From Davidsoniella eucalypti (Eukaryota > Ascomycota > Sordariomycetes > Microascales > Ceratocystidaceae): 63,046 bases of DNA. Below the pieces are notes generated by a model. That model did no database searches, had not been told where the DNA came from, and was given only the letters and a program-made list of their open reading frames with translations. The translations under genes were made by a program, and so were the position numbers. Location: contig RMBW01000143.1 in NCBI GenBank assembly GCA_004009845.1, positions 1 to 63,046 of the forward strand. Reading direction: 5' to 3'. How positions within the stretch are numbered: the first letter of the stretch is position 1; every line of letters begins with the position of its first letter. Below are positions 47,918 to 60,321 of this stretch, in pieces.

Positions 47918-49051
47918 CTATTTCTTGAGGGGGAAGTCCCTTGATGAATAAAGTGATGCCCTCAGATCATATTTGTTTCCAAACGACAATCCAAGATAAG
48001 TGAAAATGTCTAAAAGTTGTTTCCAATGTTAGCTGTGATCGACTCAAACGCAGTTGTCGACATGACATTCTTATATACCTGGCTTGTAGTAGATGGGCTT
48101 CTTGAACATGATTTTCATTTCCTGCAACCTCCAAAGGACTCGTTTAACATCATCCTTCTTTGAAAAGTCTTCTGTGAAGATGCATATATAGCGTTCTTTC
48201 TGTCCACGAGCTCCTTCTACCTCTGGTGCTACTTGAGCTCGAGCTGCAGTACCCAGAGTTCCCGCGATCGTTGCTTTTACGATAGCTTCCCATATCTCGT
48301 CAACATTCCGGGCATCTACAAATAGCATCCACTACCATATCGTATCCCATTAGCGTCTAGTTCGTGATGTGTGTTTGTCTGTAACGGTACTTACTTTGCC
48401 TGCTCGTATATTACAAGCGTGTGATAGACCCAAGATATCATTCATAGCAGCTGACTTTTCGGAATTCGCTTCTTTAGTCTTGTTAGGTGCCGGCATGCGC
48501 ACTTTTGCTAGCCCTATCAGAGAGCTGTGAAGAATTTCCAAGCGCTCTAGAGCTCCTTCTTGTGCTGTTCTCAGATTCGCACCCTCAATTTCAGGCCCTT
48601 CATTTTCATTTCCACGACTCTCCTGGCTTTGCCAGTGAGCTCTATGGATGGTATTTTTGGCGTGTGGGTTCACGGCATACAGACAAGGGGTTGAAGGAGA
48701 CTCAATCGTCGTCGAAGGCGGAAGCCGTCTAAGAAAGTCATCGGGAGACTCGGATACCTGCCACGCAAATGGGAGTCCATCAAATGGATTATCCAGACTC
48801 GATAAATCGGCTGCGACCTCAACTTTTACTTGGCAGCCACTAGACTCTTCCTTTTTGACCTTAGCTAGAGGTGTCGATGTTGTCTGGGCTTTGATCCACC
48901 ATTTAGCAGGATCAAAATCTGTAACTCGCTTCTCCAGACCTGCAGTGAGGTCATCGTCACCTGTTAGTTAGGATGTCAAAAGTTAGTACTACTTCATAGA
49001 TCATATCACATGTCAGTGCATACCGTAAAAGTCTGATTCGTCGCTTTCCAT
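47918..49051 (-). CDS. DUF1917 / BLES03-family protein, four exons
   Basis: Model: complement(join(47918..48009,48079..48331,48395..48960,49024..49051)), 312 aa. All joins are in phase: exon 1 gives MESDESDFY, and exon 4 restores YYKPDIFTYLGLSFGNKYDLR. The second half matches the fold of the eIF4E-like BLES03 (human C11orf68) family: KWMLFVDARNVDEIWEAIV, then RYICIFTEDFSKKDDVKRVL and PIYYKPDIFTYLG. The N-terminal half has a WWIKAQTTSTPLAKVKKEE segment and an NPFDGLPFAW motif and is partly disordered. The molecular role of the family is not established; cap or nucleotide binding is inferred only from the fold. The short first and last exons make this gene easy to truncate in automatic calls. 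Confidence 0.85.
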
Positions 49052-49655
49052 CTTGGTACCACAATCTATGAAGTGTGTTTCTGGCATGTATGTACAAGAA
49101 CAAGGTATCCTTTTCATAATCAAGGCAGGATTATACTAGGTATATTTACGTTGCCTAGTTTGTATGTATGTACATGAGCGGCATGGCCCTCACAATATGT
49201 CAGCAGCATGTTACAGGGGTGAAAACGAACGACAATAAGGGGTTTCAAATCTGCAGACTCGAGGTATATCTTCAATCCATAGTTGTCATTAGGGTTTAGG
49301 AGTTCGTAGCTCGACAATTAATCATGGTAGTGAAAAGTCGATAGGGTCGCACAGACGAAATAGACAGATGGGACCAGAATAACACTGGAAATCAATTAAT
49401 TTAGCCCAAGTTCAATAATGGGATGCAAGGTGGATTTTGCTCTTTTCAGTCTAAACCAGATTGCTAGTCAAGGTGTCGTTGGTATGTAGTACTAAGTTGT
49501 TCTAGTATGACTGTTTGCAATCATCAAAACAGCCTAGACAAACAGAAGCAATTGTTCCCCACCCACTCATCTATAAAAAGTCCCCAAACTACAAATTATA
49601 TGAAAAATGCAGCAAATTCCAAGTTGCTGACGTCTACTTGGCTATCATCCTGAAT
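49052..49655. promoter_or_regulatory. Divergent promoter of the DUF1917 and DPH7-like genes with telobox
   Basis: A 604-bp interval between two head-to-head starts. TTAGGGTTTAGG at 49289-49300 is a nearly double telobox, about 240 bp from one ATG and 360 bp from the other. No coding gene seen. Confidence 0.5.
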
Positions 49656-50976
49656 ATGTCGTCTAGTGAGGTTTCCCAAGCTATTTCGTCCGTCCAGTCG
49701 CTGGTCTTGGATCTGCCTCCATGCTGCATCGAATTTAGTCCGTTCCACCCGCGGCATTTCGTCGTAGGGACGTACTTCCTTGACCGCAAGGATGACAGCA
49801 CAAAAGACAGTTCTGGCTTTGACGGAAAGGAAGTTTTGGAACAAGCATCCTCTGCTGGTGAACAGACAGCACAGAATCGGACAGGCAGTCTTGAGGTCTA
49901 TACAGTCGACTCGGATACCGAGAGTGTGTGAGTATAAAACAAGACCGCTACAAATATTGCACATCGCTGACAGTGTCTCTAGAACTTTGATCCAGACCAG
50001 TCTTCAGCCCTCTGCAATTCTGGACTTTCATTTCCATCAGGATTTGGACGAGCAAGGCGCAGCTATTCTCGTCGCTGTCACAAGTACGGGAACCGTCACA
50101 TTCCACAGGCTCGATCCTGGCTCCCAACCATCTACGCCTCTATCCGATTTATCTACTCGTAGATTTGATGATGTTAATGAGGGCACGCTCATTCTATTCT
50201 GTGCTTGGCACCCTACAGAGAAGAATCTTCTCGCGGTGACTACATCTGACGGCCGTGTCTTACTGGCTCGTGTAGATTTTGCTACCTATGAGATCAGGGC
50301 TTACCGCGAGGTACCGATTGAAAATGAGCTGGAAAACTGGTTTGTCGCATTGACGCCTACAGAAACTACGGCTCAAGGCGAGAAGGCGTTTACAGTATTA
50401 TCCGGTGGCGATGATTCGGCAATGCGATGGGTGTCCTATGTTATTGACCCCGAGCTAGCCCACGAATATGACGAAGAACTGGGGCTGCAGTCGCCATATC
50501 CACCGGCAAAGATGCAAAATCAACACATGGCGGGCGTCACAGCTATCCTTCCATTGGACGTCGGCCTTAGTGATGGGTCGAGCCTGCTTATTACAGGAAG
50601 TTACGATGACAACATACGCCTCTTTGCATTCAAACCACAACACAAGACGTATGGCATGCGGAGTTGCCGTTTGCTAGATGAGGCTAATCTTGGAGGGGGT
50701 GTTTGGCGTATCAAGATCATGCATACAGGTCCTAGTGGGGTGACTTTGTTAGTGTCGTGTATGTATGCTGGTACTTGCATTGTGCGGTTGATTGGTAGTG
50801 GCGATGACTGGAACTTTGAGATCATTGCACGGTTCGAAGAGCACAAGTCGATGAACTATGGTAGTGATTTTGTGCCCAACGTTTACAAAGGAACAGATAA
50901 AGACAACCAGGAACGGCTTGTGATCTCAACTAGCTTTTACGATAGGCTATTGTGCGTATGGCGTAGCCCAATCTAG
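49656..50976 (+). CDS. DPH7: Diphthamide biosynthesis WD40 protein (DPH7-like), two exons
   Basis: Model: join(49656..49927,49974..50976), 424 aa. The 46-nt intron (GTGAGT to TGACAG) joins in phase 2 and is among the shortest in the window. DPH7 (yeast Rrt2) is a WD40 methylesterase that demethylates methylated diphthine on eEF2 before amidation. WD40-like blades are visible: CCIEFSPFHPRHFVVGTYFL, LILFCAWHPTEKNLLAVTTSDGRV, FTVLSGGDDSAMRW, LLITGSYDDNIRLF and YDRLLCVWRSPI. The GSLEVY and SAILDFHFHQ segments agree with my memory of fungal Dph7. The ATG MSSSEVSQ was taken in preference to an upstream in-frame ATG at 49515, which would add 47 non-conserved-looking residues. Another WD40 protein is the alternative. 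Confidence 0.8.
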
Positions 50977-52448
50977 CTTGGTTGTCAAATATAATGGTTG
51001 CTAGAGAGATCGGTCAAGGACGTATAAGACCACGACTGCAATAAAATTCAGAGCACTATTGTTTCTTCACCAAGATGAATTTCTGGTTGATGGCGGTCGG
51101 AGGGTTGTATATATGTAAGAGATACATCACATCCATACCAGCTGACAACAGCTAAACTGTGTTGGCGTGCCATAGATGGAGTCGGCAAGCGTGCATACAT
51201 ATATGTATATTTGCAGAACGATACGTTGCAGGAGCTCCCTCCGTAGCCACAGCTATGCTAGTAGAACACACAATATAGCGTTTTAGGGTGGCGTCTATCA
51301 AATGGAACAACAGTTATAGCTCGACTCTACCTAATGATATCAAGAAGGCCAAAGTCTTCAAGAAGATAGGGCGCAGGACGAAGTTGCCCCCCGGCCCAGC
51401 CTGATGCATGTTCTTCAGCGGAACAGGCGTGCTTACGTCCAGGACGAAATCCTATCTACGAATATGAAGCTTCTAGGCCTCATAAATGGATGTAGGAAGT
51501 CGTTGGGGTGGTCGCTAGGCGGTTCTTGTTTGTAGATCACCCATACATTAGCAATAATCACCGTGACCGTAGCTGTGTCGTGTATATATAATATAGTCAG
51601 GCCTTTGTGAACTCCAACTCCAACTTCGACTGGCAACAGAAGTCGAAAGAAGTAATAAGCTGGAGCCAAAGCGCCGGGAAAGGCTGTTTATAGTGTTTTT
51701 AGAGGGGTAAAGCCCGTCTTATTGTCCAGGGTCAGGTGCGCCCAAAAAGTCGACGCCCAGCCATAGCTCAAACGTAAAAAACGGGTCACACTAATAAACA
51801 GGGGAGGATGTTAGCTCACAAACAACAATAGCGAGCCATATCATATAGCAATCCAGCAATTCAAGGGCTGGGCTAGGCTCACTGGGCCCTGCCAAAAAAG
51901 TGAAGAAGAAAAAAGTCAACAGAACAAAGCTCCCTAGCACGTTTAGGCCCGAACTCTCTATTATTACTTGCCTCTCAAATCCCATCACGAACCCGCCTTT
52001 TGAGAACTAAACCAAATCTTCTTCCCATCCAACGCCTGTCGGGTTCTGTTTCCATCTTTGCCATTTTTTTCTCGTGCAGCCTTCTGTTTTTCCGTCCGTT
52101 TCAATTCTAAAAGAGCATCTCCTGTGCTCACTGCCATCTCATCTTTCATTATCTTCTCCCCTGTTTTCCTACTATCAGCACGACCATCTCGGATCAGCTC
52201 CTGGAAGCTAAGCTGCATCTCCCATCCATCAACGGCCTTAAAAACCCCCATACCCTACATTCTCTTACAGCAGCTCTAGTACGTAGTACGTAGAGCGGTA
52301 TCACGACTCAGCCCGCAATATCTGCATCCCTCGATCAGCCCGCCCGCTCTCGACCGACACTGCGAACACCTCGTCCCGCGCGCATCGTCGCCTCGACGTC
52401 TCTACAACCCATCATCAATCCCGTCCATCACGGCTCCTGTCTTTTTCA
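50977..52448. other. Intergenic region upstream of MSN5
   Basis: About 1.5 kb between two rightward genes. The last 450 bases are CT-rich on the + strand, a probable MSN5 leader. An 88-codon frame on the minus strand (51985-52251) is open here but is most simply the purine-rich complement of that leader. Otherwise A/T-rich with nothing recognisable. Confidence 0.45.
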
Positions 52449-55400
52449 ATGGAGGGACAGTCCTCCAACGGTGCTTCCGTCGAAGTCATCATCCCGCAAG
52501 TGCACGAGGCCCTGCGGGTGGTTCACGATCCTCACTCGCCCAACAACACACGCCAGGAGGCCCAGGCTTTCCTCGAGCAGGTCAAGCAGAGTAGCGATGC
52601 CCCGTTGATCGGCTTCAAGCTTGCCTCCGATGGCTCGCAACCCCCCATCGTCCGCCACTATGCGCTATCGCTGCTCGCCTTCACCATCACCCAGAAGTGG
52701 GAGGACTTCAACGACGAACAACGCACCACCGTCCGCGGGTGGGTGCTACAGCTGTGCGAGGCTGTCTCCAAGGACGATCCCACCTACCTACGCAACAAGA
52801 CGCCCCAACTATGGACCGAGATGGCAAAACGCGACTGGGGTGACCGTTGGATGGATATGGATGCTTCGCTGCTCCAGCTGTGGGAAAACTCCGATCTCCC
52901 TGTCCATAAGGAGGTTGTGCTCTTTATCCTCGAGACCCTGTCAGACGAGATCTTCAATAGTGCCGACTACATGGTGGTTCTTAGAGACAGCATCTTGAGC
53001 AAGGCCTGTGTTGAAATCTTCACCTCCTCATCCGTCCTCGCCGATGCTTTCCCGAACAGAGCTACCAATACGCTTTCTATTCGCTCCGGAGATGAGGGTT
53101 GGCTGGTCCGTGTCAATCGATTTCTAGGACAATGTCTATCTGCCGATGTGGCTAGCAATACCGATGCCCGCACATGCGCCGTCAAGAGCTTGAACGTCAT
53201 TGCTTCCCTAATGAGCTGGGCTGTGCCTCTAGCCGTCAAGGCCTCCGACACCGTTCCTGTTCTGTGCCAAGCTCTGGCCGCATCTCACGTTGATGTTCAG
53301 AAGGCAGCTCTCAACTGTCTGTATGTCCTATACACACGCGTCAATTTCAGTGACGACGAAGTGCTCACTCTTGTTGCACCCATGTTTGAGCCTGAAATTG
53401 TCAGCCTATGCCAGCGCCTCAGTGAATGGTCCAAGGTTAGCGCTGATGACATTGACATCGATAAGTATCAATTCGCAAAGAAGTTTTCTGAGGTAAGTTT
53501 TTCATTTGTACTCCATTTGATCTGTTCTCTGTAACTACAAGAAGACTAACCCACATCTCAATCTAGATGTTATCGCACCTCGCAAACTATCTAGTCGCCA
53601 AACTCTCTATATTCCCTTCTACCGCCGACATACCTGGTTTTTTGAATCTTCTCTTGCAGGTCGTTCAAAGCGAGAGTCTTGTCGTTTCCATTCCCGTGCT
53701 TGTATCATGGACAAAGCTCCTGACCCACAAGACCATTGGCCCGGATGCTGCCAACAATGACCAAGTTCTTGGTATCCTCCTCCAAGTGTGCAGCTCAAGA
53801 CAGTTGAGATACGAAAACTTCCCTGATGACAGTGAAGATCCCACGTTCCTGTTCTTGATGGAAGATACCGAGAATCTTCCAGAGCGTCATGCATTCCTTG
53901 GAAACTATCGGAGGTTCAGTGCGCAAGTCATCGAGGCCATTGTCAAGTTGAAATTATCGGAGTCGTTTGAGTATCTGCTGAGCCGCGTCGATCAAGTCAT
54001 CCAGCATCTATACGACACAGAAGCTGGCCCCAGTGGTAGGTCATACCGATTCCATATCTTTGAGATAATGTCACGCTAACTATCTACCATTTTAGTCACC
54101 AATTACATGAAGTATTCTCTTCCCGTCCTCCAAGTAGATACCAACTTCACTGTCATTGAAATTGCACTCAAGGCTTATGCGAAGAGGAGAAACAGTGAGG
54201 GGAAGATCCCTGAAGAGACTGTGACTGCTATTGAGACATACCTCGAGAAGTGGGGTCGGAATCTTCTATCTGCCAACTTCGAGGATCCCCAAATTCGGAA
54301 GCGTGTCCTGCAGCTCCTTGTTGCCCTTTCTACCTCGGCGCTAGACTCTCACAGCCCGTTCATGCTGAGTGTGTTGGAACATATTCTTATGAACTGGCCT
54401 AGTCTCCAGCCTGAGCACAAGGCCTATAATGAGGCCATCAAGGATCTTCAAAACGAAAGTATGGTTGAACTGCAACGCTTGGCTACCAAGGTTCCTGATC
54501 ATCTTATCCAGGTATACGATCAAATTGCCTCGCGTGTGAACGAGCTTCTGTACTCGGGTACCTTGGATGACAAGCGGGCTGTGGCATACCGCAGCTTCCT
54601 CTTCCTCATCATCCACCGAGCCACTGAGTTGACATTTGAGCAAAAGATGCCAAAGCTGCTGTCATTTGTCGAGCCAACCTTTGCTCAATGGAAGGATCCT
54701 CAGTTGCTCTCGGCCATCAGCTCATATCCCGGCTTTTGTCAGATGCTAGGACTTGATAAGGCTCAACAATATCTTGCTAGTCATAGAGTACAAGACGTCA
54801 AGGAGTGGGGCGAATGCAAGCTGGATGCGGAAGGTTTGCGAATCCAAGCAGAACTCGAGGAGCGTCAACATATGCTTCCTCTACGAGCGACCAAGTCCTT
54901 CCTAGCGATCTCAGTCGAGAAGATCGCCAAACCGTCCCCAGCCTTCGATGCGTCGATTGCGCTATGGAAGGACAACTTCCAGTCCATTCTATCCGCGCTT
55001 CTACAGTTCCTTGGACATGCACACGCTTCGCATAACCCATCTAACTGGCACGGCTTGCCTGAGGAGGTACGAACCCCCATTGTCAACAAAGTTTTAAGTG
55101 ATCGCTTTTGGCAGTCTGGAATCTCCGAAGGTAGCAAGGATGATTTCTACAATCGAGTTCTGGATAAGAAGGATACTCTCGAAGGCTTGGGATCGACAAT
55201 CCGTGGCTCGATCCGTTTTGTTAGAGAAACTGCGTATGCCATCATTTATTGCCTGAGTAGAATGGATGGTCTATTCTACAGTCTCCCTGAGCTTCCTCAT
55301 CCATTAGCGCATGCGCTTTTCTCTGACTCTTTGTTCATATCATCTCACCAGCAGATCAGCTTGCTCAATCTTGTGAGATATCTAGTGGATGACTGTCCAG

Positions 55401-56420
55401 TGGAGAACAGAGAGAATTTCCTACCACCCGTCCTTGAAGCCTGCTTCCGCCAGATGGACACCAAAATCAACAACGAATGGCAAAGCCTCGCAACACAGCA
55501 AACTGTCCAGACAGGAGGTGATGATCTCACAGAGGAGATGAAAGCCGAAAGTATACTCCGCCAGGTCACATACACAGCAGTGGTAATGATTGCAGATTTC
55601 CTGGACCCAAACAAAACAAGTAAGTCTTCAACCTAACTATCTCGAACCTGAAACCAGAATATGCTAACCAACTTATCTTTCAGATCCTGTCCCCAACGGG
55701 CCCTCCAGTAACAGCTCCGCAATTGATGACGAGGAGCCAAAGTTCCCTACTCTTCGCCGGTTCTGCTTATCTAGGCAGAGTATCGTCGAGCCTCTTTTGG
55801 TCTTTTCAACTCACGCTATTCGGATGAAGGACTCGCGCTGCTGTGGCTATATTCTACGTGTCCTCCGGACGATTGCTTCGGATCTCCGTGGCGAGCACCC
55901 ACAATCAAAGGATAAGCGAGGAAGCGATCCAATGGCCAAATTCCCTATCCCACCTGACACCGTCAATGCCATCCGGGAATTCATGTCGACAGAAACGCTC
56001 CAAGCTTGCATCACTTCCTTCCATGAGCCCTACTTTGTAGACACGCAAAAGGATTTGTCCTACTTGATGGCAGCTATCTATGTCTACTTCATCCCTGTTA
56101 CGAATACTCCCGCCAATGTTCTACTATCCCTTCCCGGTATCACTTCTGAAAAGCTCCAGGTAATGAATGAGTTCGTTGTCAACCCTGATTCCGGTACTCG
56201 CCAACAGCGCACTGCCATGTTTGACATCCTCAAGCATCTCAAGGGCGTCAGTATCGCGGAAATGGGTAAATTGGATGCTCCAGCGCCTAAGAAGAAAGAA
56301 ACACGTTCCAAGATGGCACAGGAGTTCATGCAAGCTCCTGGTCAAAATGGCTCGCAGAATATCCCTAGAACGGCTTCCCCAGATGGTCTGGATGGCGTCG
56401 CTGGATTATTCGAATCTTGA
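52449..56420 (+). CDS. MSN5: MSN5/exportin-5-like karyopherin, four exons
   Basis: Model: join(52449..53492,53567..54035,54096..55619,55684..56420), 1257 aa, matching the size of Msn5 (1224) and exportin-5. It is an importin-beta superfamily HEAT-repeat receptor that exports phosphoproteins (and in animals small hairpin RNAs/tRNA) with Ran-GTP. The N-terminal motif DPHSPNNTRQEAQAFLEQVK, then IVRHYALSLLAFTITQKWEDF, is typical of this subgroup, and an Xpo1-like block follows (VHKEVVLFILETLSDEIF). The exon joins (phases 0, 1, 1) restore FAKKFSEMLSHLANYL, AGPSVTNYMKYS and PNKTNPVPNG. I first considered Los1/exportin-T but the N-terminal motif and length favour Msn5. The last ~60 residues are Lys-rich then Ser/Gly-rich. 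Confidence 0.88.
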
Positions 56421-57741
56421 AGGCCTATGTTTCTATACCTACTGTTAGAATGGCCTATGGATAGAGATTCGTTAGCTCCGTGTCTCTCTGGCTCGGGGCA
56501 CTGTAGGCGTGGCGTAAGGTGCATGATGTCGAAACTATTAGAGGTGTCATTTCATGGGCTAGTATGTTTGTCTATTTCCTACACTTTGGTTGCTTGCTTT
56601 ATTCTTTTCGTCCTATACCACTACTTCAACACCACTTCCAGCCGCCAATACTGCTTTATATTGACTAGTTTCCAGTCAATCTTTGGGATATATACAGTTT
56701 GTACCGTGCTATCTTGTCGTTTTGCTTGACGTATTCCTTTATTCTTGGTTTTGTTTTTGAGTTCTTGTTTCATTGGGCCGGGGTCATAATATTTTGGATA
56801 GAAGAAACTCATATATTCTATAGTTTCATTGTGGAGGGAAAAAAATAGAAAAGGAGAAAAAAACCATGACATGCTTTGTGTCGTCTTTTTTTGTTGTTAT
56901 CAGATAATTTGCATCTTCCTTCATTGCAAGTAGATTTCTTCAAGCATACATACATTGCTCGTGTTAAATCAGTTCGTCACTATGGCGGACGGGAAAAATG
57001 TACAGCTTTTGATCGAGAGGTATCAGTGCCCAACTTTTGGCACAGTTTACTGCTATCAACTAACATGGCCTTTACCATCGAGAACAAGTTTATCAAACTT
57101 TCCATAAAGCCAGTTATATATATATAATGGTGGTGTCATCATCAAAATTAACTAACAGCTTTGAAGCCAATCTAACAGTGAACGATGAATGTTATCAGGA
57201 CTGCGTCAATCTAGGTAGTACTACAGCAGTCACATCTCCCAAGAACCTGAAATTCCCGTGTACAACCACATACTGATATGCAATATGTTTTAGATCTAGT
57301 TTTCACAATACACATGTTGCCTAGTCTGGCAGGGCAACGTTCACGGTCCTAGTATCATATGGGTTAATATATTGGCTATTTCAAGTCACGGATAGTTGCA
57401 AGTACAAATTTAGTTCACATTTTGCCTATAAAATTCGGATTTATAGTAGTTGTAGTCGACGGTAAATAATAGGGATATATGCTAATAAAGAAGATCCTCC
57501 TCCCATTCTTCAGGACCATGGCATACAGCAAATATGCCTAACTGCAGCTTCACTGTAGATTTTCGTTTCACATTGCACTTTCCGCAGCAATTCCACTAGA
57601 TGGGAGAACACGGAAATTCCAGTGTTCTCGTCTCTACATAGTTTCCTGGTTTATTCTCGGTGCTTCCTATCCCATCAATGGGTCGATCAGTATTCAGCTC
57701 TCCCAACGGTCGCTTCGCTTCTCCCAAGCTTAACAGAAGAC
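56421..57741. other. Convergent intergenic region after MSN5
   Basis: A/T-rich, with T-rich runs just after the MSN5 stop and no recognisable frame. It probably holds the 3' regions of MSN5 and of the small membrane protein gene. At 1.3 kb it is longer than needed for two 3' ends. Confidence 0.45.
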
Positions 57742-58002
57742 TTACTTCTTATCAATGCTGTTCCCGCTCAGGTTCCAGGCCTTGACAGCCCACTTTTGCG
57801 TGCTGTCGACGTATTTTTCCGAGTTGACGGTCTTGATGCCAACGCGTACGCCGTCCTTGGAGAAATCAATGTTCTTTTTCTGCATCTTGGCGCTGGCGGC
57901 ATCGCGCACGCCGACAGAAGTCAAGTAGACCTGGTATAAAACCCAGCCAATGCCACTAACAGCAGCCAGGAAGAAGATGAGGGGGATGAGTTGACTAGAC
58001 AT
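57742..58002 (-). CDS. Small single-pass membrane protein, unknown function
   Basis: 86 aa, read from the ATG giving MSSQLIPLIFF. An in-frame ATG nine codons upstream (58029) is possible. One hydrophobic helix at about residues 4-27 (QLIPLIFFLAAVSGIGWVLYQVYL) is followed by a basic, soluble tail with FSKDGVRVGIKTVNSEKY. The N-terminus-anchored design is typical of small ER or mitochondrial accessory proteins. I think it belongs to a conserved fungal family but cannot name it. Sequence quality (balanced composition, one clean TM, Lys-Lys at the C-terminus resembling a KKxx-like end: IDKK) supports a real gene. A telobox palindrome lies about 250 bp upstream. Confidence 0.7.
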   Translation of the reverse strand: MSSQLIPLIFFLAAVSGIGWVLYQVYLTSVGVRDAASAKMQKKNIDFSKDGVRVGIKTVNSEKYVDSTQKWAVKAWNLSGNSIDKK

Positions 58003-60321
58003 TATTGATGAGCTTATGTGTGTGTACATATACTACATGCAATGCGGGCGATTTAAGTTCTTCGGGTAAGGAGATGAGAGGAGTGGTGTAGACTAGAAAA
58101 ATCCAGCAATTGGTCCCTGGTTTTATATGGTCATCTAGCGTACCTGACAGTAGACATTTTTGAGTGGACGCGAGTCTAGCACACAATGAATGGGCTGATA
58201 TAAGCGTCAAGTCTAAAGAAAGACAGGCGATGGGACAGTGGAATGCAGGACCCTTAGGGTTTTTAGTCTGATGACGTTTTTTCAGTGGTAAAGGAAGAAA
58301 AAAAAAAGAGGTCGAATAGGTGAGGATTATCTTTAGCAGTTTGTATGTGAAATCAAGAAAAAGAGGGAAAAAAAAGAATGAAAAAAAAAAGAATATTATT
58401 CAAGTCAAGAGAAGAAGAACAAAGCGTTTCTTTCTGTCCGGTCGGGCGGTGGGAAAAAAAAAAAAAAAAAAAAAAAAGTTGAAAGTATATAGCTACAGGA
58501 ACTTGATCAAATAGAAAGAATGCGACGTACGCGGTAGCACAGACAGATATCGTGACAGTTTCGTGTTGTAGGTGGTCTTTTTTGACTATTCTCTGTAAAA
58601 TATCATATGATAAGTAGTAGTATATTTGTGTTAGATGACACAGTTAAACTTCCGGAAAAGAGAAGGAGCTGGAACCAGAGGACGTCTTGTGTGCGGAAGT
58701 CTTCGCATTATATCATGAGTTCTATCGGCTCTATCAGTCATCCTCACTATGTACCATACCAGCAGTTATTTAAGGACCGGATGGTCATATATGTATGTAA
58801 GCTATTACGTCGCAGTGGGCCTCTCAGCAGGATGCTAGAATGCCGATTGGCATTTCCACAGTCGAATTGAATCAGCGCCCATGCTTTTAAATGCCTGTAG
58901 AAGATGAACACCCCCCAGAAACTTTGTCGTGTGCCCCAGACAAATAAGCATTTTCTCGTTAAATTATGAGTGGTATTTCTGTATCAGCGTCAACGCGACA
59001 AATATAACGTGGGATCTTGCCCTGGCTGGGGTGGGTTTGACGCATAATTACTAGAAGAAAGCCGGTTTAGTCTAGACTTCAGTAACGGATATCGCGGCAC
59101 CCAAGACCTGCCTACATATAATCATAGGCATCAGCTATAGCTTGGCTACAACAGACTAGACGCGGTGATATGCATTTAACTGGTCAAGATGGTCAAGTTT
59201 GGTTGGTGTGTCAGATGCAACTATACCTAACTACAGATACAGATATATGTACAAGTGAGCAGTCACACTTGCAGATTCCCTCTTTACGCCCAGTCCACAC
59301 CAAGGTGTGCCAAAGCAGCATTAGAGACTACATTCATCTTAATATTGCAGACGTAATGCGCCCTAACAGGCTGAGTGGGCGGCCTCTTTGATCGCGCGAG
59401 ACGGTAGGGTTAAACATGCCAGCTCCATAGGGTTTACTAGGAGAGCTCTTTGTGCTGCCCCACCTTCTTTATCTTATCAAACGTAGTATTCAACCGGGGT
59501 TTTGCCTGCCATAGAGAATTTTGGACGACGTGGCGGGGAATGGTTAGCAGCAAGTTTAAGTTCTTGGTTTGTTTATTATGGGTTGATAGTGCAGCTGGTA
59601 GGCCTAGAAAGCGAGAAGAAGCCCCAAAGAACAGAGCACAGTTCGCTGGAATCACAGGGCAATTTTGGTTGCAAGCTAGGCTTAAGCCCACCCAGTTGAC
59701 TGGCACTTCATACCACCTGTCCAATTGCGCGGTAAGCCTTCTTTAACCCAGGCTGCAAGTTGTTGCTGACAAGCTGTTGCTTAGAGCTTCCATCCCTTCT
59801 AGTCTCGACGATACACACAATTGTCCCTCGAAACTCTATTCGGCCTTGACTCCTTCTTTTCCTCGAACCCGCCGTCTTTCTGACAATTCTGGGTGCAGAG
59901 CCGTTTATTGGACTTTATTCGATTGCTTAACGACCTAGCCTGGTACATGCTGTATGCAGAAAGCAGACACATTTCCATACATCTTGAGCTAGATCCGTTT
60001 CCTTGGTGTAAACACCGTAAATACCCCTCCTCCGGCCACGCGAACGACTGCCCACCTACAATTTGTTTATTCATATCTAGTCTGGATAGACCACGTTGCT
60101 TGCTTCCCGCGAGACCGACATTGAGTTGCAGTAGCCACGACTCTCGAGAAGAGCCCGCTACACCGGGGCATCGTCTAGCCCCTCGACTAATCACGAATCA
60201 TTGATTCTTGGCTTTCTTCGAGCCATTGAGCATCCTGCTCAGCTCCGGCGTCATACACAGCCGAGTCTTGCGACACTTGATCATCTAGACACCACAAAAC
60301 ACACATACACAACATTCCAAA
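58003..60321. promoter_or_regulatory. Divergent upstream region of the small membrane protein and SEC24
   Basis: 2.3 kb without a recognised gene. It contains ACCCTTAGGGT at 58250-58260, an A24 tract at 58454-58477, and two direct TAGGGTT motifs at 59405-59411 and 59428-59434 (about 900 bp before SEC24). Frames of up to about 130 codons near 59450-60200 lie on both strands and carry no domain. Part of this may be a SEC24 leader. Confidence 0.45.
58454..58477 (+). repeat. Poly-A tract of 24 bases
   Basis: An uninterrupted A run in an A/G-rich segment upstream of the small membrane protein gene. On that gene's strand it is a poly-T tract, as often found in fungal promoters where it excludes nucleosomes. 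Confidence 0.85.

Noticed and set aside
51985..52251. 88-codon Lys/Glu-rich frame divergent from MSN5
   Set aside because: The + strand here is the CT-rich MSN5 leader, whose complement naturally gives open Lys/Glu/Arg-rich frames. No family was recognised. A transcript would revive it.
52449..56420. Exportin-T (LOS1) identity for the karyopherin
   Set aside because: The N-terminal motif, the length of about 1257 aa and the Xpo1-like block fit MSN5/exportin-5 better.
59450..60204. Overlapping 95-131-codon frames before SEC24
   Set aside because: Open on both strands, no domains and no shared motif with known proteins; treated as upstream region.
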